Shown: positions 9,330 to 18,476 of the stretch, one piece after another
How positions within the stretch are numbered: position 1 is the stretch's first letter
How the letters are laid out: every line of letters starts with the position of its first letter
From: Chelonobacter oris
GTDB taxonomy: Bacteria > Pseudomonadota > Gammaproteobacteria > Enterobacterales > Pasteurellaceae
Direction of reading: 5' to 3'
Length of the DNA: 64,000 nt
Assembly (NCBI RefSeq): GCF_000772535.1
Contig: NZ_JSUM01000010.1
Coordinates: 186,001-250,000 of the forward strand
The notes under the pieces: model-generated
Told to the model about the DNA's origin: nothing
Databases searched by the model: none
Seen by the model: only the letters and a program-made list of their open reading frames with translations
Made by a program: the position numbers and the translations under genes

Positions 9330-10295
9330 ATGGCACGTTTTTTTTCACAATTATTGCTGTTCTTAAAGCTGTTTTGGCACCGTTTCAACCAAAACAAGCT
9401 GAATATGGCCGCCGGTTATTTAACCTACAGCACCATGCTGGCACTGGTTCCGCTGATGATGGTCGTGTTGGCTATTTTCTCCGCCTTTCCGGTTTTTGAG
9501 GAGGTCAGCGGTCAGATTCAACACCTGATTTTCAGTAATTTCGCACCGGAAACCGGGGGCGTGTTACAGCAATATCTCAATGAATTTGTGATGAATTCGA
9601 CCAAAATGAGCGGGGTCGGGATTGTCGGTTTGATTGTGGTGGCGCTGATGTTAATCTCCTCGATTGATCATACCCTGAACGATATCTGGCCGAATACCAA
9701 CGCCCGCACGCCGCTGTTTTCCTTTGCCGTTTATTGGATGATTCTGACGCTGGGACCGCTCTTTCTGGCGGTCAGCCTGATTATCAGCTCATATATTTTC
9801 TCAATTCAGTTTTTCAGCCATCAAACGGTGATGTCGCTCGGCACCAAACTGCTGAGTCTAGTGCCGTTTGTCCTCACTTGGCTGGCATTTACCTTGATTT
9901 ATACAGTCGTGCCGAACACCAAAGTCAACTTGCGTTACGCCATGATCGGCGCACTGGTCGCCGCAATCTTTTTTACCTTGGGCAGACGGGCGTTCACGTG
10001 GTATATGACCATGTTTCCCTCTTACCAACTGATTTACGGCGCCTTGGCAACCCTACCGATTTTATTGCTGTGGATTCAGCTCAGCTGGACGTTTGTTCTG
10101 CTCGGAGCCCAGCTCACCGCCGTACTGGAAGATTTTCATCTGGTCAAACACGGTAATCTGGATTTACACAAGGAATATCAACAAAAACAGCAAAAATTTC
10201 ACGGCGATCTGAAGCGTCTGATCAAAAAAATAGAAAACAGCACGCCCGCAAAGTCACAGGAATCACAACATGATAGCCCTAATTCAACGCGTTAA
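9330..10295 (+). CDS. yihY: YihY family inner-membrane protein
   Basis: 321 aa with about six membrane segments. The conserved start [21 protein letters not shown] and the later [17 protein letters not shown] match the YihY/virulence factor BrkB family (UPF0761). The protein was once called RNase BN by mistake; its function is unknown. The last 26 nt overlap dtd, which starts inside its 3' end, so the two are probably translated together. The C-terminus is hydrophilic and Gln/Lys-rich. Confidence 0.88.
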   Translation: MARFFSQLLLFLKLFWHRFNQNKLNMAAGYLTYSTMLALVPLMMVVLAIFSAFPVFEEVSGQIQHLIFSNFAPETGGVLQQYLNEFVMNSTKMSGVGIVGLIVVALMLISSIDHTLNDIWPNTNARTPLFSFAVYWMILTLGPLFLAVSLIISSYIFSIQFFSHQTVMSLGTKLLSLVPFVLTWLAFTLIYTVVPNTKVNLRYAMIGALVAAIFFTLGRRAFTWYMTMFPSYQLIYGALATLPILLLWIQLSWTFVLLGAQLTAVLEDFHLVKHGNLDLHKEYQQKQQKFHGDLKRLIKKIENSTPAKSQESQHDSPNSTR

Positions 10296-10704
10296 ACACG
10301 CCTCAGTCAGTGTCGAAAACCAAATCGTCGGCGAGATCAAACACGGTTTACTGATATTGCTCGGCGTTGAAAAAGCCGATGACGAAACCAAAGCCTGCCG
10401 TTTACTGGAGAAAATCTTGGCGTACCGGATTTTTTCCGACGATGACGGCAAAATGAATTTAAACGTGAAACAAGCGAACGGAAGCGTTCTGGTGGTGTCT
10501 CAATTTACATTGACCGCAGATACCCGCAAAGGTTTGCGCCCGAGCTTCTCGCACGGCGCTTCGCCGCAACAGGCCGAACAGCTGTATAACTATTTCAGCC
10601 GACAATGCCGGCAGCAGATTAATACCGAAACCGGCATTTTTGCGGCGGATATGCAGGTCAACCTGACCAACGACGGGCCGGTGACATTCTGGTTACAAAG
10701 CTAA
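10270..10704 (+). CDS. dtd: D-aminoacyl-tRNA deacylase
   Basis: 144 aa, standard length. The two active-site motifs are present: [12 protein letters not shown] near residues 78-89 and NDGPVTFWL at the C-terminus (the GP motif that excludes L-amino acids). It hydrolyses D-aminoacyl-tRNA (and glycyl-tRNAAla), protecting translation. The ATG lies within the end of yihY. Confidence 0.97.
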   Translation: MIALIQRVKHASVSVENQIVGEIKHGLLILLGVEKADDETKACRLLEKILAYRIFSDDDGKMNLNVKQANGSVLVVSQFTLTADTRKGLRPSFSHGASPQQAEQLYNYFSRQCRQQINTETGIFAADMQVNLTNDGPVTFWLQS

Positions 10705-10722
10705 ACAAAAGGAAACGACAAC

Positions 10723-11448
10723 ATGAAACATCATCTGCTAAAAACCCTCTTCGGCGGCAGTATTCTACTGTTAGCGACCGCACTTCCGCTACAAGCCGCC
10801 GAACAACAAGATAACGAGCCGCAACGCATCAATTTCAGCGTGCAGTCCGCCCGCCAAGTTGAACGCGATACCATGCAGGTGGTGCTGTATGCGCAAGAAT
10901 CGGGCAAAAATCTGAAAGCGATTAATGCCTCGCTTACCCAAAAGCTGAATCTGGCGGTGGACGAGGCGAAAAAACGCAATATTCAAACCGGTATGACCAA
11001 CCGCCGTACCAATATTAGCTATGACAAACAAGGCAAACCGAACGGCTGGATTGATCATGTTGAAATCGCACTGGAGAGCAACGATTTTACCGCACTTTCC
11101 GAACTGATTACCGCCACCGGCGGTCAGCTGGCGGTACAAAATATTCGTTTTACCGTTTCCGATGAGAAAAAACAGAGTCTGGAAAAAGCGCTGACCGAAG
11201 AGGTGTTACAGGCATTCAAACAAAAAGCCGAGCTGATCGGTCGGAACTTATCCGCCAAAGGCTATCGGATTTCCAATCTGGATATCGGCAGCCCGACCGA
11301 TGTCGGCGCCGACAGCCCGCCGGTGTATTATGAGCGCCAGCTGTCATTCTCTTCCGCAGAGACACCACCGAGCATGATGGAAGTACAAAGCGGCATGGCG
11401 GACTTGAAAATCCAACTAAATGCCACCATAAACCTGATTAACGAATAA
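10723..11448 (+). CDS. SIMPL-domain periplasmic protein
   Basis: 241 aa. A signal peptide is clear: positively charged start, hydrophobic core (FGGSILLLATALPLQ) and a likely AAE cleavage region near residue 26. The mature part fits the SIMPL/DUF541 fold (YggE-like): VQSARQVERDTMQVVLYAQ, then LTQKLNLAVDEAKK, then IALESNDFTALSELI. SIMPL proteins are periplasmic or outer-membrane-associated; YggE has been tied to oxidative stress, but no enzyme activity is known. The gene begins 18 nt after dtd and may be the last of that transcript. Confidence 0.75.
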   Translation: MKHHLLKTLFGGSILLLATALPLQAAEQQDNEPQRINFSVQSARQVERDTMQVVLYAQESGKNLKAINASLTQKLNLAVDEAKKRNIQTGMTNRRTNISYDKQGKPNGWIDHVEIALESNDFTALSELITATGGQLAVQNIRFTVSDEKKQSLEKALTEEVLQAFKQKAELIGRNLSAKGYRISNLDIGSPTDVGADSPPVYYERQLSFSSAETPPSMMEVQSGMADLKIQLNATINLINE

Positions 11449-11454
11449 CGTTAG

Positions 11455-11483
11455 TTAACTTACGGGCAGGATTTGCGTATAAT
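11455..11483 (+). promoter_or_regulatory. sigma-70 promoter of slyD
   Basis: TTAACT (11455-11460), a 17-nt spacer and a perfect TATAAT (11478-11483) lie 47 nt before the slyD ATG. The -10 box is in the loop and 3' arm of the hairpin that could end the upstream transcript. Confidence 0.65.
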
Positions 11484-11492
11484 CCTGCTTTC
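11466..11492 (+). terminator. possible terminator hairpin overlapping the slyD promoter
   Basis: GCAGGATT (11466-11473) pairs with AATCCTGC (11481-11488) around a 7-nt loop, followed by TTTCGATTCATTTT. The T run is short, so termination may be weak. Confidence 0.4.
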
Positions 11493-11529
11493 GATTCATT
11501 TTATCCATTAATTTAAGGCGGAGTAGCCG

Positions 11530-12132
11530 ATGAAAGCAGCAAAAAACGTAGTGGTCAGCATTGCATATCAAGTTCGCACCGAAGACGGCGTATTGGTCGA
11601 TGAAGCCCCGGTAAATCAACCGTTGGAATATCTTCAAGGACACAATAATCTGGTTATCGGTCTGGAAAACGCCATCGAAGGGCGTGAAGTCGGTGAAAAG
11701 TTTGATGTGCGGGTCAAACCGGAAGAAGGTTACGGCGAATACAACGACAATATGGTACAACGTGTACCGAAAGATGTCTTTGTCGGCGTTGACGAGCTGA
11801 CCGTTGGTATGCGTTTTATCGCCGATACCGATATCGGCCCGCTGCCGGTCGTGATCACCGAGGTCGGAGACGATTATGTCGTGGTGGACGGCAACCATAT
11901 GCTGGCAGGGCAAGAGCTGCTGTTTAATGTTGAAATCATCGCCACCCGCGAAGCCACGCTGGAAGAGATTTCCCACGGTCATATTCATGCGGAAGGCGGC
12001 TGTTGCGGCGGTCATGACAGCGATGAAGCCGGCCACGGCTGTGGCTGCGGACATCACCATGAACACGATCATCACGGACATGATCACCACCACGGTCATG
12101 AAGGCTGTTGCGGCGGCAAACATAAACATTGA
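11530..12132 (+). CDS. slyD: FKBP-type peptidyl-prolyl isomerase SlyD
   Basis: 200 aa. The FKBP domain with an insert-in-flap (IF) chaperone domain covers about residues 1-150 (YQVRTEDGVLVDEAP, then LEYLQGHNNLVIGLENAIEG). The last 50 residues are extremely rich in His, Cys and Gly (clusters such as GGCCGGHDSD and GHDHHHGHEGCC), the metal-binding tail. SlyD is a cytoplasmic prolyl isomerase and chaperone that also delivers nickel to hydrogenase and urease maturation. AAGGCGGAG lies before the ATG. No nickel-enzyme genes are in the window. Confidence 0.96.
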   Translation: MKAAKNVVVSIAYQVRTEDGVLVDEAPVNQPLEYLQGHNNLVIGLENAIEGREVGEKFDVRVKPEEGYGEYNDNMVQRVPKDVFVGVDELTVGMRFIADTDIGPLPVVITEVGDDYVVVDGNHMLAGQELLFNVEIIATREATLEEISHGHIHAEGGCCGGHDSDEAGHGCGCGHHHEHDHHGHDHHHGHEGCCGGKHKH

Positions 12133-12159
12133 TTTTTGATTTCTCACCGACCAAATACC

Positions 12160-12191
12160 ATATCGGGCATGCAAATGTCCGATATTTTTTT
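12160..12191. terminator. bidirectional terminator between slyD and the EamA pair
   Basis: ATATCGGGCAT (12160-12170) pairs with ATGTCCGATAT (12175-12185), with one G-U pair, around a GCAA tetraloop and followed by a run of T. The upstream side is A-rich only in part. It sits between convergent genes and could serve both. Confidence 0.7.
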
Positions 12192-12192
12192 A

Positions 12193-13053
12193 TCATGACT
12201 GTTCTTGCGGCTGCAGGCGATAGACGAAAAGTGCGGTTAAAATCAAAAAACAACCCAGCGCTTTTTGCCAAGTAATCACTTCCGACAGTAATGCTACGCC
12301 GAGCAGCAACGCCCATACCGGTTCCAAAATCATAATAATTGCGGCATTGGTGATTTGACTGCGGCGCTGACCTATTGCTTGTAACAGATAGCGAAAGCCG
12401 GTCGCTAAAAAAATATTGGCGGCAACCCAGCCCCACGCTGCGCCGGAGACGGTTTGCGGCCAAGTTTCAAAGCCCAGCGAAAATACGCCGCAGGAAAGCC
12501 CTGCCATCGCCAATTGAATGGTGGCTAACGATAACGCCGGTACGGATTTGGAAAATTGATTATTTAAGACGAAAAAAGTTGCCAACATTAATGACGAAAG
12601 GAGAAACAACCCGTTACCCTGAGAAAAAGCCAATCCTGTTTCCGATGCCAATAAGAACAGCCCGCCGCCCGCCAGCGGCAAACAAAACCAAAACATGTAC
12701 TGAAGGCGGTGTCGGAAAAGCGTCCAAGAAATCAGTGGCGCAAGCAACATAGATAAACTGACGATAAAAGCGCCTTCGCCTATATTTTCCGCATGGTTCA
12801 TGCCTTGTACCCATAAAAACTGAAATAAGCTGAAACAGATACCGACAGTCAGTGCATTTTTCAATTGCACGTTGGACAGATGCTTCAATTGGGGGCAAGC
12901 AAACGGCAGAAACAGTAATGCAGCGATAAAAAACCGCACGCCGATAAACCCCGCCGGCGGCAGTTCCAACAAGGCGTATTTAGAAAACAGCCAACTTAAA
13001 GCGGCTAACATCGTCACCATTAACAGCATCCATTCGCCATAATACGTTTTCAT
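12193..13053 (-). CDS. EamA/DMT-family transporter, copy 2
   Basis: 286 aa from the ATG at 13053, with about ten membrane segments in two EamA repeats (LLMVTMLAALSWLFSKYAL and QLAMAGLSCGVFSLGFETW start the halves). EPVWALLLG and QAIGQRRSQITNAAIIM match the second repeat. EamA proteins export small metabolites such as amino acids or import nucleotide sugars; the substrate is unknown. It follows the similar gene 13055-13969 with one intervening base. A longer TTG-started reading exists but would run back into the neighbour, so the ATG is preferred. Confidence 0.82.
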   Translation of the reverse strand: MKTYYGEWMLLMVTMLAALSWLFSKYALLELPPAGFIGVRFFIAALLFLPFACPQLKHLSNVQLKNALTVGICFSLFQFLWVQGMNHAENIGEGAFIVSLSMLLAPLISWTLFRHRLQYMFWFCLPLAGGGLFLLASETGLAFSQGNGLFLLSSLMLATFFVLNNQFSKSVPALSLATIQLAMAGLSCGVFSLGFETWPQTVSGAAWGWVAANIFLATGFRYLLQAIGQRRSQITNAAIIMILEPVWALLLGVALLSEVITWQKALGCFLILTALFVYRLQPQEQS

Positions 13054-13054
13054 G

Positions 13055-13969
13055 TTATTGTCGCCCTTTGCGTCTGTTATGTTTGCGCCATAGCAACAAC
13101 CGATAACGCAGCTGCGGTTGCAGACGGTAAGCAAAAAGTGCAGTCAGGATTAACCCGCACCCCAAGGCTTTTTGCCAAGTAATGATTTCGCCCAGCAGAC
13201 TGACACTCAATAACAGTGTCCAGACCGGTTCCAGCACCATAATAATCGCCGCATTGGTAATTTGACTGTGCTTCTGTCCAATCGCCTGCAACAAAAAACG
13301 AAAACCGGTCGCAATCAGCACACTGGCGGCAACCCAACCCCATGTTGCGCGTGAAACAGGCATTGTCCATGTTTCGAACAGCAATGAAAAAAGCCCGCAA
13401 AACAGCCCGACCATCAATAATTGAATCGTGGTCAACGACAATGCCGGAATCGACTTGGAAAACTGATTGTTCAGCACGAAAGAGGTTGCCGCCACCAGTG
13501 ACGACAATAAAAACAGGGTATTACCCAACGAGAGATGCAAGCCGCTGCCTGATGCCAGCAAAAACAGCCCGCCGCCCGCCAAAGGCAGGCAAAACCAAAA
13601 CATTCGCTGCGGACGATGGCGGAAAATCAGCCACGACACCAACGGCGCAAGCAACATCGACAGGCTGACGATAAACGCCCCTTCGCCCATATTTTCAGTG
13701 TAGCTCATTCCCTGCACCCACAAAAACAGGTTCAGGCTAAAAGCCAAACCGACAGTGACCGCACTTTTCAGCTGTTCGCGTGAAAGGCGACGCAGCTGTG
13801 GGCAGGCAAACGGCAAAAACAACAATCCGGCCGCCAAAAAACGGACGCTGATAAACCCAGCCGGCGGCAACACCTGCAAGGCATATTTGGAAAATAGCCA
13901 TCCCGATGCCGCCAAAAGGCTGACCAGCAACAAAATCAGTTCGCCACGATATTTATACACGTTTTTCAA
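13055..13969 (-). CDS. EamA/DMT-family transporter, copy 1
   Basis: About 304 aa; ten predicted membrane segments. Long stretches match the downstream copy (GEGAFIVSLSMLLAPL, MFWFCLPLAGGGLFLLAS, VLNNQFSKS, ITWQKALGC), so the two are a tandem duplication. The start is uncertain. The frame is open back to an ATG at 14062, with another ATG at 14005, but a TATACT that could be a -10 box lies there. Aligning GACAATAAC before both genes puts the homologous start at the TTG at 13969. The C-terminus is Arg/Lys-rich (RLLLWRKHNRRKGRQ) and has no counterpart in copy 2. Substrate unknown. Confidence 0.75.
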   Translation of the reverse strand: MKNVYKYRGELILLLVSLLAASGWLFSKYALQVLPPAGFISVRFLAAGLLFLPFACPQLRRLSREQLKSAVTVGLAFSLNLFLWVQGMSYTENMGEGAFIVSLSMLLAPLVSWLIFRHRPQRMFWFCLPLAGGGLFLLASGSGLHLSLGNTLFLLSSLVAATSFVLNNQFSKSIPALSLTTIQLLMVGLFCGLFSLLFETWTMPVSRATWGWVAASVLIATGFRFLLQAIGQKHSQITNAAIIMVLEPVWTLLLSVSLLGEIITWQKALGCGLILTALFAYRLQPQLRYRLLLWRKHNRRKGRQ

Positions 13970-14112
13970 CCTGTTATTGTCCGTTATTCGTTCAGTATAA
14001 TCCATTCTACGGCTTGTGACAGCACGGCAACAGCGATTTAGGCTAAATTTCTGATTGCTCATCTCGATTTGATCGGTAAACTAAGCGGATTAATCGATAG
14101 CGGAAACCCAAT

Positions 14113-15132
14113 ATGCAGAATTTACAACCGTTCCACACGTTTGCCCTGCCGGTACAGGCGCAAGCCATTGTGGAAATCCAATCCGATTCACAGCTGCTGC
14201 AAGTTTGGCAGGCTTATGCCGATCAAGCGAAATTATTACTCGGACAAGGCAGTAATGTCTTGTTTTTGGAGGATTTTAACGGCATCGTGCTGCTAAACCG
14301 AATAATCGGGATACATTACCGTGAAGACGGGCAGTTTCATTATCTACACGTCAACGGCGGCGAAAACTGGCATAATTTAGTGACCTTTTGTGTGGAACAA
14401 GGCTATAACGGGCTGGAAAATCTGGCGCTGATTCCCGGCTGTGCCGGCACGGCGCCGATTCAAAATATCGGTGCTTACGGCGTTGAATTTCAAGACGTAT
14501 GCGACTATGTCGACGTACTGGATCTCAAGTGCGGTCAGCTGACACGACTGACGGCGGAACAGTGTGCTTTCGGCTATCGCGACAGTATTTTCAAACATCA
14601 ATACCGCGACCATTACGCCATTGTCGCCGTCGGTTTGAAACTGGCTAGGCATTGGCAGCCGCAACTGCAATACGGCTCCCTCGCCGCCCTTGATCCGCAA
14701 ACCGTCACCGCTCAACAGATTTATAACGAAGTTTGCCGTGTGCGGCGCAGCAAACTGCCCGACCCGGGCAACATCGGCAATGCCGGCAGTTTCTTTAAAA
14801 ATCCGGTTGTCGATCAAGCGCATTATCAACGACTCATCAGCCAATATCCGACCATGCCCGCTTTTCCGCAGCCGGACGGTTCGGTCAAACTGGCGGCAGG
14901 CTGGTTAATCGACCGCTGCGGATTGAAAGGTTGTCAAATCGGCGGCGCCGCGGTACATCGGCAACAGGCATTGGTGCTAATCAATCAAGAGCAGGCTACG
15001 CCGCAAGATGTGGTGGCGCTTGCCCGCCATGTTCGTCTACAAGTGCTGCAGCGCTTTAACGTTGCGCTGCAACCCGAAGTGCGGTTTTTTAATGCCGACG
15101 GCGAAATCGACAGTGAACAGGCGATCAGTTGA
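14113..15132 (+). CDS. murB: UDP-N-acetylenolpyruvoylglucosamine reductase
   Basis: 339 aa, type I MurB length. The FAD-binding motif [11 protein letters not shown] lies near residues 42-52. [17 protein letters not shown] forms the substrate loop, and [16 protein letters not shown] carries the catalytic Ser (NAGSFF). It makes UDP-N-acetylmuramate for peptidoglycan in the cytoplasm. birA starts 3 nt after its stop, the same pairing as in E. coli. Three USS cores lie inside or near it. Confidence 0.97.
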   Translation: MQNLQPFHTFALPVQAQAIVEIQSDSQLLQVWQAYADQAKLLLGQGSNVLFLEDFNGIVLLNRIIGIHYREDGQFHYLHVNGGENWHNLVTFCVEQGYNGLENLALIPGCAGTAPIQNIGAYGVEFQDVCDYVDVLDLKCGQLTRLTAEQCAFGYRDSIFKHQYRDHYAIVAVGLKLARHWQPQLQYGSLAALDPQTVTAQQIYNEVCRVRRSKLPDPGNIGNAGSFFKNPVVDQAHYQRLISQYPTMPAFPQPDGSVKLAAGWLIDRCGLKGCQIGGAAVHRQQALVLINQEQATPQDVVALARHVRLQVLQRFNVALQPEVRFFNADGEIDSEQAIS

Positions 15133-15135
15133 AGC

Positions 15136-16083
15136 ATGAATACCGCCCTCCTCGAATCCGTTTTGGTGTCGCTGGCTGACGGGAAACCGCACTTGTTGCC
15201 GCCGATGTCGGCACAACAACGCAGCGAAATCCTACAACAGTTGCTTGCTTGGGGATTAACGCCCAAACGGCTGGAAAATCAGATTTATCAACTCGAACAG
15301 CCGTTAAATCTGCTCGATCAAGCCGTTATAAACCGCACTTTGCATTACGGCAAAGCCGTGGTTTTCCGTTGTATTGATTCAACCAACGAATTTTTGTTGC
15401 AAAACAAATCCCTGCCGTCAGGCACGATTTGCACCGCCGAAATGCAAACCGCAGGGCGCGGACGGCGTGGGCGGCAGTGGCAATCACCGTTTGCGCAGAA
15501 CCTCTACTTCTCGCTGTTATGGCATTTCCAAATGCAGGCGAATCAATTACAGGCGCTCAGTCTGGTGGTCGGTATTTGTCTGGCGGATACGCTGGCCGAA
15601 TTGGGCGTGGAGAATATCAGCATCAAATGGCCGAACGATATTTACCTCAACGGACGCAAACTCGGCGGCATTTTAATCGAAAGCCGACGTTTCGAACGAC
15701 AAAAACAGGAGATGGTAATCGGTATCGGTTTAAATCTGGCTATGCAGCAAAACGCAGCCGCACAGATCGATCAGGCGTGGGCGAATCTCAACGAAAGTGC
15801 GGTTCGGGCGGAACGCAACCAACTGGTGGCGACACTGGCAAACAATCTTCAACATATGCTGCTGCAAGTAGAACAGCATAGCGTAACGCCCTATTTATTA
15901 CGCTGGCAGCAATACGATCATTTTTATCAAAAACCGGTTAAGTTGTTATTACAACAACACACCATACAGGGAATCTGTCGCGGTATCGACACCGACAGCG
16001 GCGAATTATTGCTGCAAACGGCAGACGGCACCCTGCAACGCTTTAACGTCGGCGAAATTTCGGTACGTCCGCTAACCCCGTAA
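15136..16083 (+). CDS. birA: biotin-[acetyl-CoA-carboxylase] ligase / biotin operon repressor
   Basis: 315 aa, the length of the bifunctional form. Residues 1-65 have the winged-helix character expected of the DNA-binding domain. The ligase has the biotin and AMP loop AGRGRRGRQW and the lysine motif IKWPNDIYL, then GGILIE. It charges biotin with AMP and joins it to AccB; the adenylate-bound form may repress bio genes. It starts 3 nt after murB. No biotin synthesis gene is in the window. Confidence 0.95.
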   Translation: MNTALLESVLVSLADGKPHLLPPMSAQQRSEILQQLLAWGLTPKRLENQIYQLEQPLNLLDQAVINRTLHYGKAVVFRCIDSTNEFLLQNKSLPSGTICTAEMQTAGRGRRGRQWQSPFAQNLYFSLLWHFQMQANQLQALSLVVGICLADTLAELGVENISIKWPNDIYLNGRKLGGILIESRRFERQKQEMVIGIGLNLAMQQNAAAQIDQAWANLNESAVRAERNQLVATLANNLQHMLLQVEQHSVTPYLLRWQQYDHFYQKPVKLLLQQHTIQGICRGIDTDSGELLLQTADGTLQRFNVGEISVRPLTP

Positions 16084-16111
16084 CACCGTGATATGACACA
16101 AGGATTATTTT

Positions 16112-16429
16112 ATGAATTTTCAACAAAATCTGGCTGCTATGCCGAATATAGACCATTTGAGCGGTCTGAATGTCTTAAATCAGCAAGATGAAATCGTACA
16201 CCATATTCCCGCCGTGGCCGGAAAACTGGGATCACTGCGGCTATACAATGCATTGTCAGAACAATTTCAACAGCAATTGACTGCGCAAGCCGCCCGACAA
16301 GGCTTATTGTGGTTTGCCGAACACGTTGCCGATGCCGAAAATAATCCCGGCAAACACCCGAATATCGATCTGCTGTGCGATGTGATTACTCATAACCGTC
16401 ATCTCATTTTACACCCGCTAAGCCGGTAA
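16112..16429 (+). CDS. DUF2322 family protein
   Basis: 105 aa, no signal peptide or membrane segment. LAAMPNIDHLSGLNVLN, IVHHIPAVAGKLGSLRLYN and NNPGKHPNIDLLCDVI match what I remember of DUF2322, a small family of unknown function found in beta- and gammaproteobacteria. It lies 28 nt after birA with an AAGGA ribosome site, so it may be the third gene of that transcript. Confidence 0.7.
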   Translation: MNFQQNLAAMPNIDHLSGLNVLNQQDEIVHHIPAVAGKLGSLRLYNALSEQFQQQLTAQAARQGLLWFAEHVADAENNPGKHPNIDLLCDVITHNRHLILHPLSR

Positions 16430-16588
16430 CAAGGTTAATTTTTCACAAAAAAACTCATTTTTATTAAGATTAATATAATCAAATAGACAAAAACAAGAAA
16501 ATAACGTAATAAATGGCTTTAATTATTGGATAGTCATTCGCTTTATGTTTGAATAATTTTATGCAGCACATTCCTCGGAGGTTTTTTT

Positions 16589-17941
16589 ATGCAGGATATC
16601 CAACTCTTTTTTAATTCGCTCAGTAATTATGTCTGGGGCCCTTATATGCTGGCATTGCTGGTCGGCACCGGGATTTATCTCAGTTTGCGCCTGATTTTTT
16701 TACAATTCAGGCTACTGCCTTTTGCCTTGAAGCAGGCATTTACCCCACACCCGAAAAAAGAGGACGGCAGTGATCACCATGGCGATATTTCCCATTTCGG
16801 CGCACTGATGACCGCACTTTCCGCCACTATCGGCACCGGTAACATCGCCGGGGTTGCCACTGCGGTGGTCAGCGGCGGGCCGGGAGCGGTCTTCTGGATG
16901 TGGATCACCGCCATTTTCGGCATGGCGACCAAATACGGCGAGGGCGTATTGGCAGTCAAATACCGCATCGTAAACGATAAAGGGGAGATGTCCGGCGGCC
17001 CGATGTATTACATTGAGCGCGGTATGAAACTCAAATGGCTGGCATTACTGTTTGCGCTGTTCGGCACCATTGCTTCTTTCGGCATCGGCAGCTCGGTACA
17101 ATCCAACTCGGTTGCCAATGCGATTCATACCTCTTTCGGTATCGATACCACGACCACCGGCGTTGCCTTGACGTTACTGACGGCGATTGTGGTACTCGGC
17201 GGAATCAAAAGCATTGCCCGCGCCTCCTCGATTATCGTCCCGTTTATGGCCGTTTCTTATATTCTCGGCGGAGTGGCGATTATCGTGGTAAATGCCGATT
17301 TGTTCCTCCCAGCACTTTCCACCATTATTGATCACGCTTTCGGCGCCGATGCCGTCGGTGGTGCGATTTTAGGCAATGCGGTTCGCTACGGGGTCGCACG
17401 CGGGGTATTTTCCAATGAAGCCGGTATGGGTTCCGCCCCGATCGCCGCCGCCGCCGCCAAAACCGATCATCCGGTACGGCAGGCATTGGTCTCTATGACC
17501 GGGACATTCTTGGATACCATTATTGTTTGCAGTATTACCGGAATCGTGCTGGTGATGGGCGGATTGTATAACGACGGACAAACCGGCGCCGCCTTAACGA
17601 CCCTGACGTTCAATAAAATGCTGCCGGGTCCCGGCGGCTGGATTGTGACTTTCGGCCTGATTTTCTTCGCCTATTCAACCATTTTAGGTTGGTGTTATTA
17701 CGGTGAAAAATGCGCGACCTACCTGTTCGGCGATAAATACGTCAATCTTTACCGAATTGTCTATGTCGCCACCGTGATGGCCGGTGCAGTGCTGCAACTG
17801 GATTTAGTCTGGTCGGCAGCGGATGTGTTTAACGGTCTGATGGCGATTCCGAACTTGATTGCACTGTTGTTCCTCTCCGGTGTGATTGTGCGTGAAACCA
17901 AAGACTTTATCGAAAAACGCAAAAACGGCGAACTGCCTTAA
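16589..17941 (+). CDS. sodium:alanine symporter (AGCS family)
   Basis: 450 aa with about 10-12 membrane segments. The AGCS signature reads [18 protein letters not shown] near residues 71-88, and [15 protein letters not shown] is the other conserved block. It should import alanine or glycine with Na+. CGGAGG lies 8 nt before the ATG. A TATAAT at 16474-16479 in the AT-rich leader may be its -10 box. It is flanked by its own terminator and the convergent metJ. Confidence 0.93.
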   Translation: MQDIQLFFNSLSNYVWGPYMLALLVGTGIYLSLRLIFLQFRLLPFALKQAFTPHPKKEDGSDHHGDISHFGALMTALSATIGTGNIAGVATAVVSGGPGAVFWMWITAIFGMATKYGEGVLAVKYRIVNDKGEMSGGPMYYIERGMKLKWLALLFALFGTIASFGIGSSVQSNSVANAIHTSFGIDTTTTGVALTLLTAIVVLGGIKSIARASSIIVPFMAVSYILGGVAIIVVNADLFLPALSTIIDHAFGADAVGGAILGNAVRYGVARGVFSNEAGMGSAPIAAAAAKTDHPVRQALVSMTGTFLDTIIVCSITGIVLVMGGLYNDGQTGAALTTLTFNKMLPGPGGWIVTFGLIFFAYSTILGWCYYGEKCATYLFGDKYVNLYRIVYVATVMAGAVLQLDLVWSAADVFNGLMAIPNLIALLFLSGVIVRETKDFIEKRKNGELP

Positions 17942-17950
17942 CGAAAAATA

Positions 17951-17985
17951 AAACAGCCCGATTGAGGTCAACCGGGCTGTTTTTC
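17951..17985. terminator. terminator between the alanine symporter and metJ
   Basis: AACAGCCCG (17952-17960) pairs with CGGGCTGTT (17973-17981), with A-rich sequence before and T run after, so it can act on both convergent genes. Confidence 0.8.
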
Positions 17986-17993
17986 ATCGATTA

Positions 17994-18311
17994 TCAATAT
18001 TCCCACGTCTTCGGATCGATGCCTAATTCCAGCATCAACGCTTTCGCCTCTTCGGGAATCTCGTCATCGCGATCTTTCATCAAATCATGATCGGTCGGGA
18101 GCGGTTGTCCGGTAAATGCGTGCAAAAACGCTTCGCATAATAACTCACTGTTGGTGGCATGGCGCAAATTTCGGATTTGGCGACGGGTACGTTCATTAGT
18201 CAAAATTTCCAAGACTTTGATCGGAATAGAAACCGTGATTTTTTTAACCTGCTCGCTTTTCTTGCCATGCTCCGCATAAGGGCTGATATATTTTCCGTCC
18301 CACTCCGCCAT
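17994..18311 (-). CDS. metJ: methionine regulon repressor MetJ
   Basis: 105 aa from the ATG at 18311, giving the family start [19 protein letters not shown]; the frame stays open 18 codons farther upstream. The ribbon-helix-helix strand is [15 protein letters not shown], followed by [23 protein letters not shown]. MetJ binds met boxes with S-adenosylmethionine and represses methionine synthesis. It diverges from metL, and two tandem met boxes lie between the genes. Confidence 0.97.
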   Translation of the reverse strand: MAEWDGKYISPYAEHGKKSEQVKKITVSIPIKVLEILTNERTRRQIRNLRHATNSELLCEAFLHAFTGQPLPTDHDLMKDRDDEIPEEAKALMLELGIDPKTWEY

Positions 18312-18379
18312 AATGAATCCTTTTAAAATCCCCATAAAAACTTTGGCTATTTTAACAAAAAACACAGAAATAACAATCT

Positions 18380-18395
18380 GGACGTCAAGACTGCT
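18380..18395. promoter_or_regulatory. tandem met boxes between metJ and metL
   Basis: GGACGTCA (18380-18387) and AGACTGCT (18388-18395) each match 6 of 8 bases of the MetJ half-operator AGACGTCT and abut exactly, the arrangement that MetJ dimers need. They lie 68 nt upstream of the metJ ATG and 81 nt upstream of the metL ATG, where they could repress both. Confidence 0.7.
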
Positions 18396-18476
18396 AAAAA
18401 TAGTGACCTTTTATTTTGATCGCCGCTGAAAACTGATAAAATAAGCCCGATTTTTACTCTTGATTTGAGGATTGTT

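Noticed and set aside
11455-12174. 239-codon minus-strand frame opposite slyD with a hydrophobic Met/Val run
   Set aside because: The apparent membrane segment is the complement of the His/Asp-rich SlyD tail.
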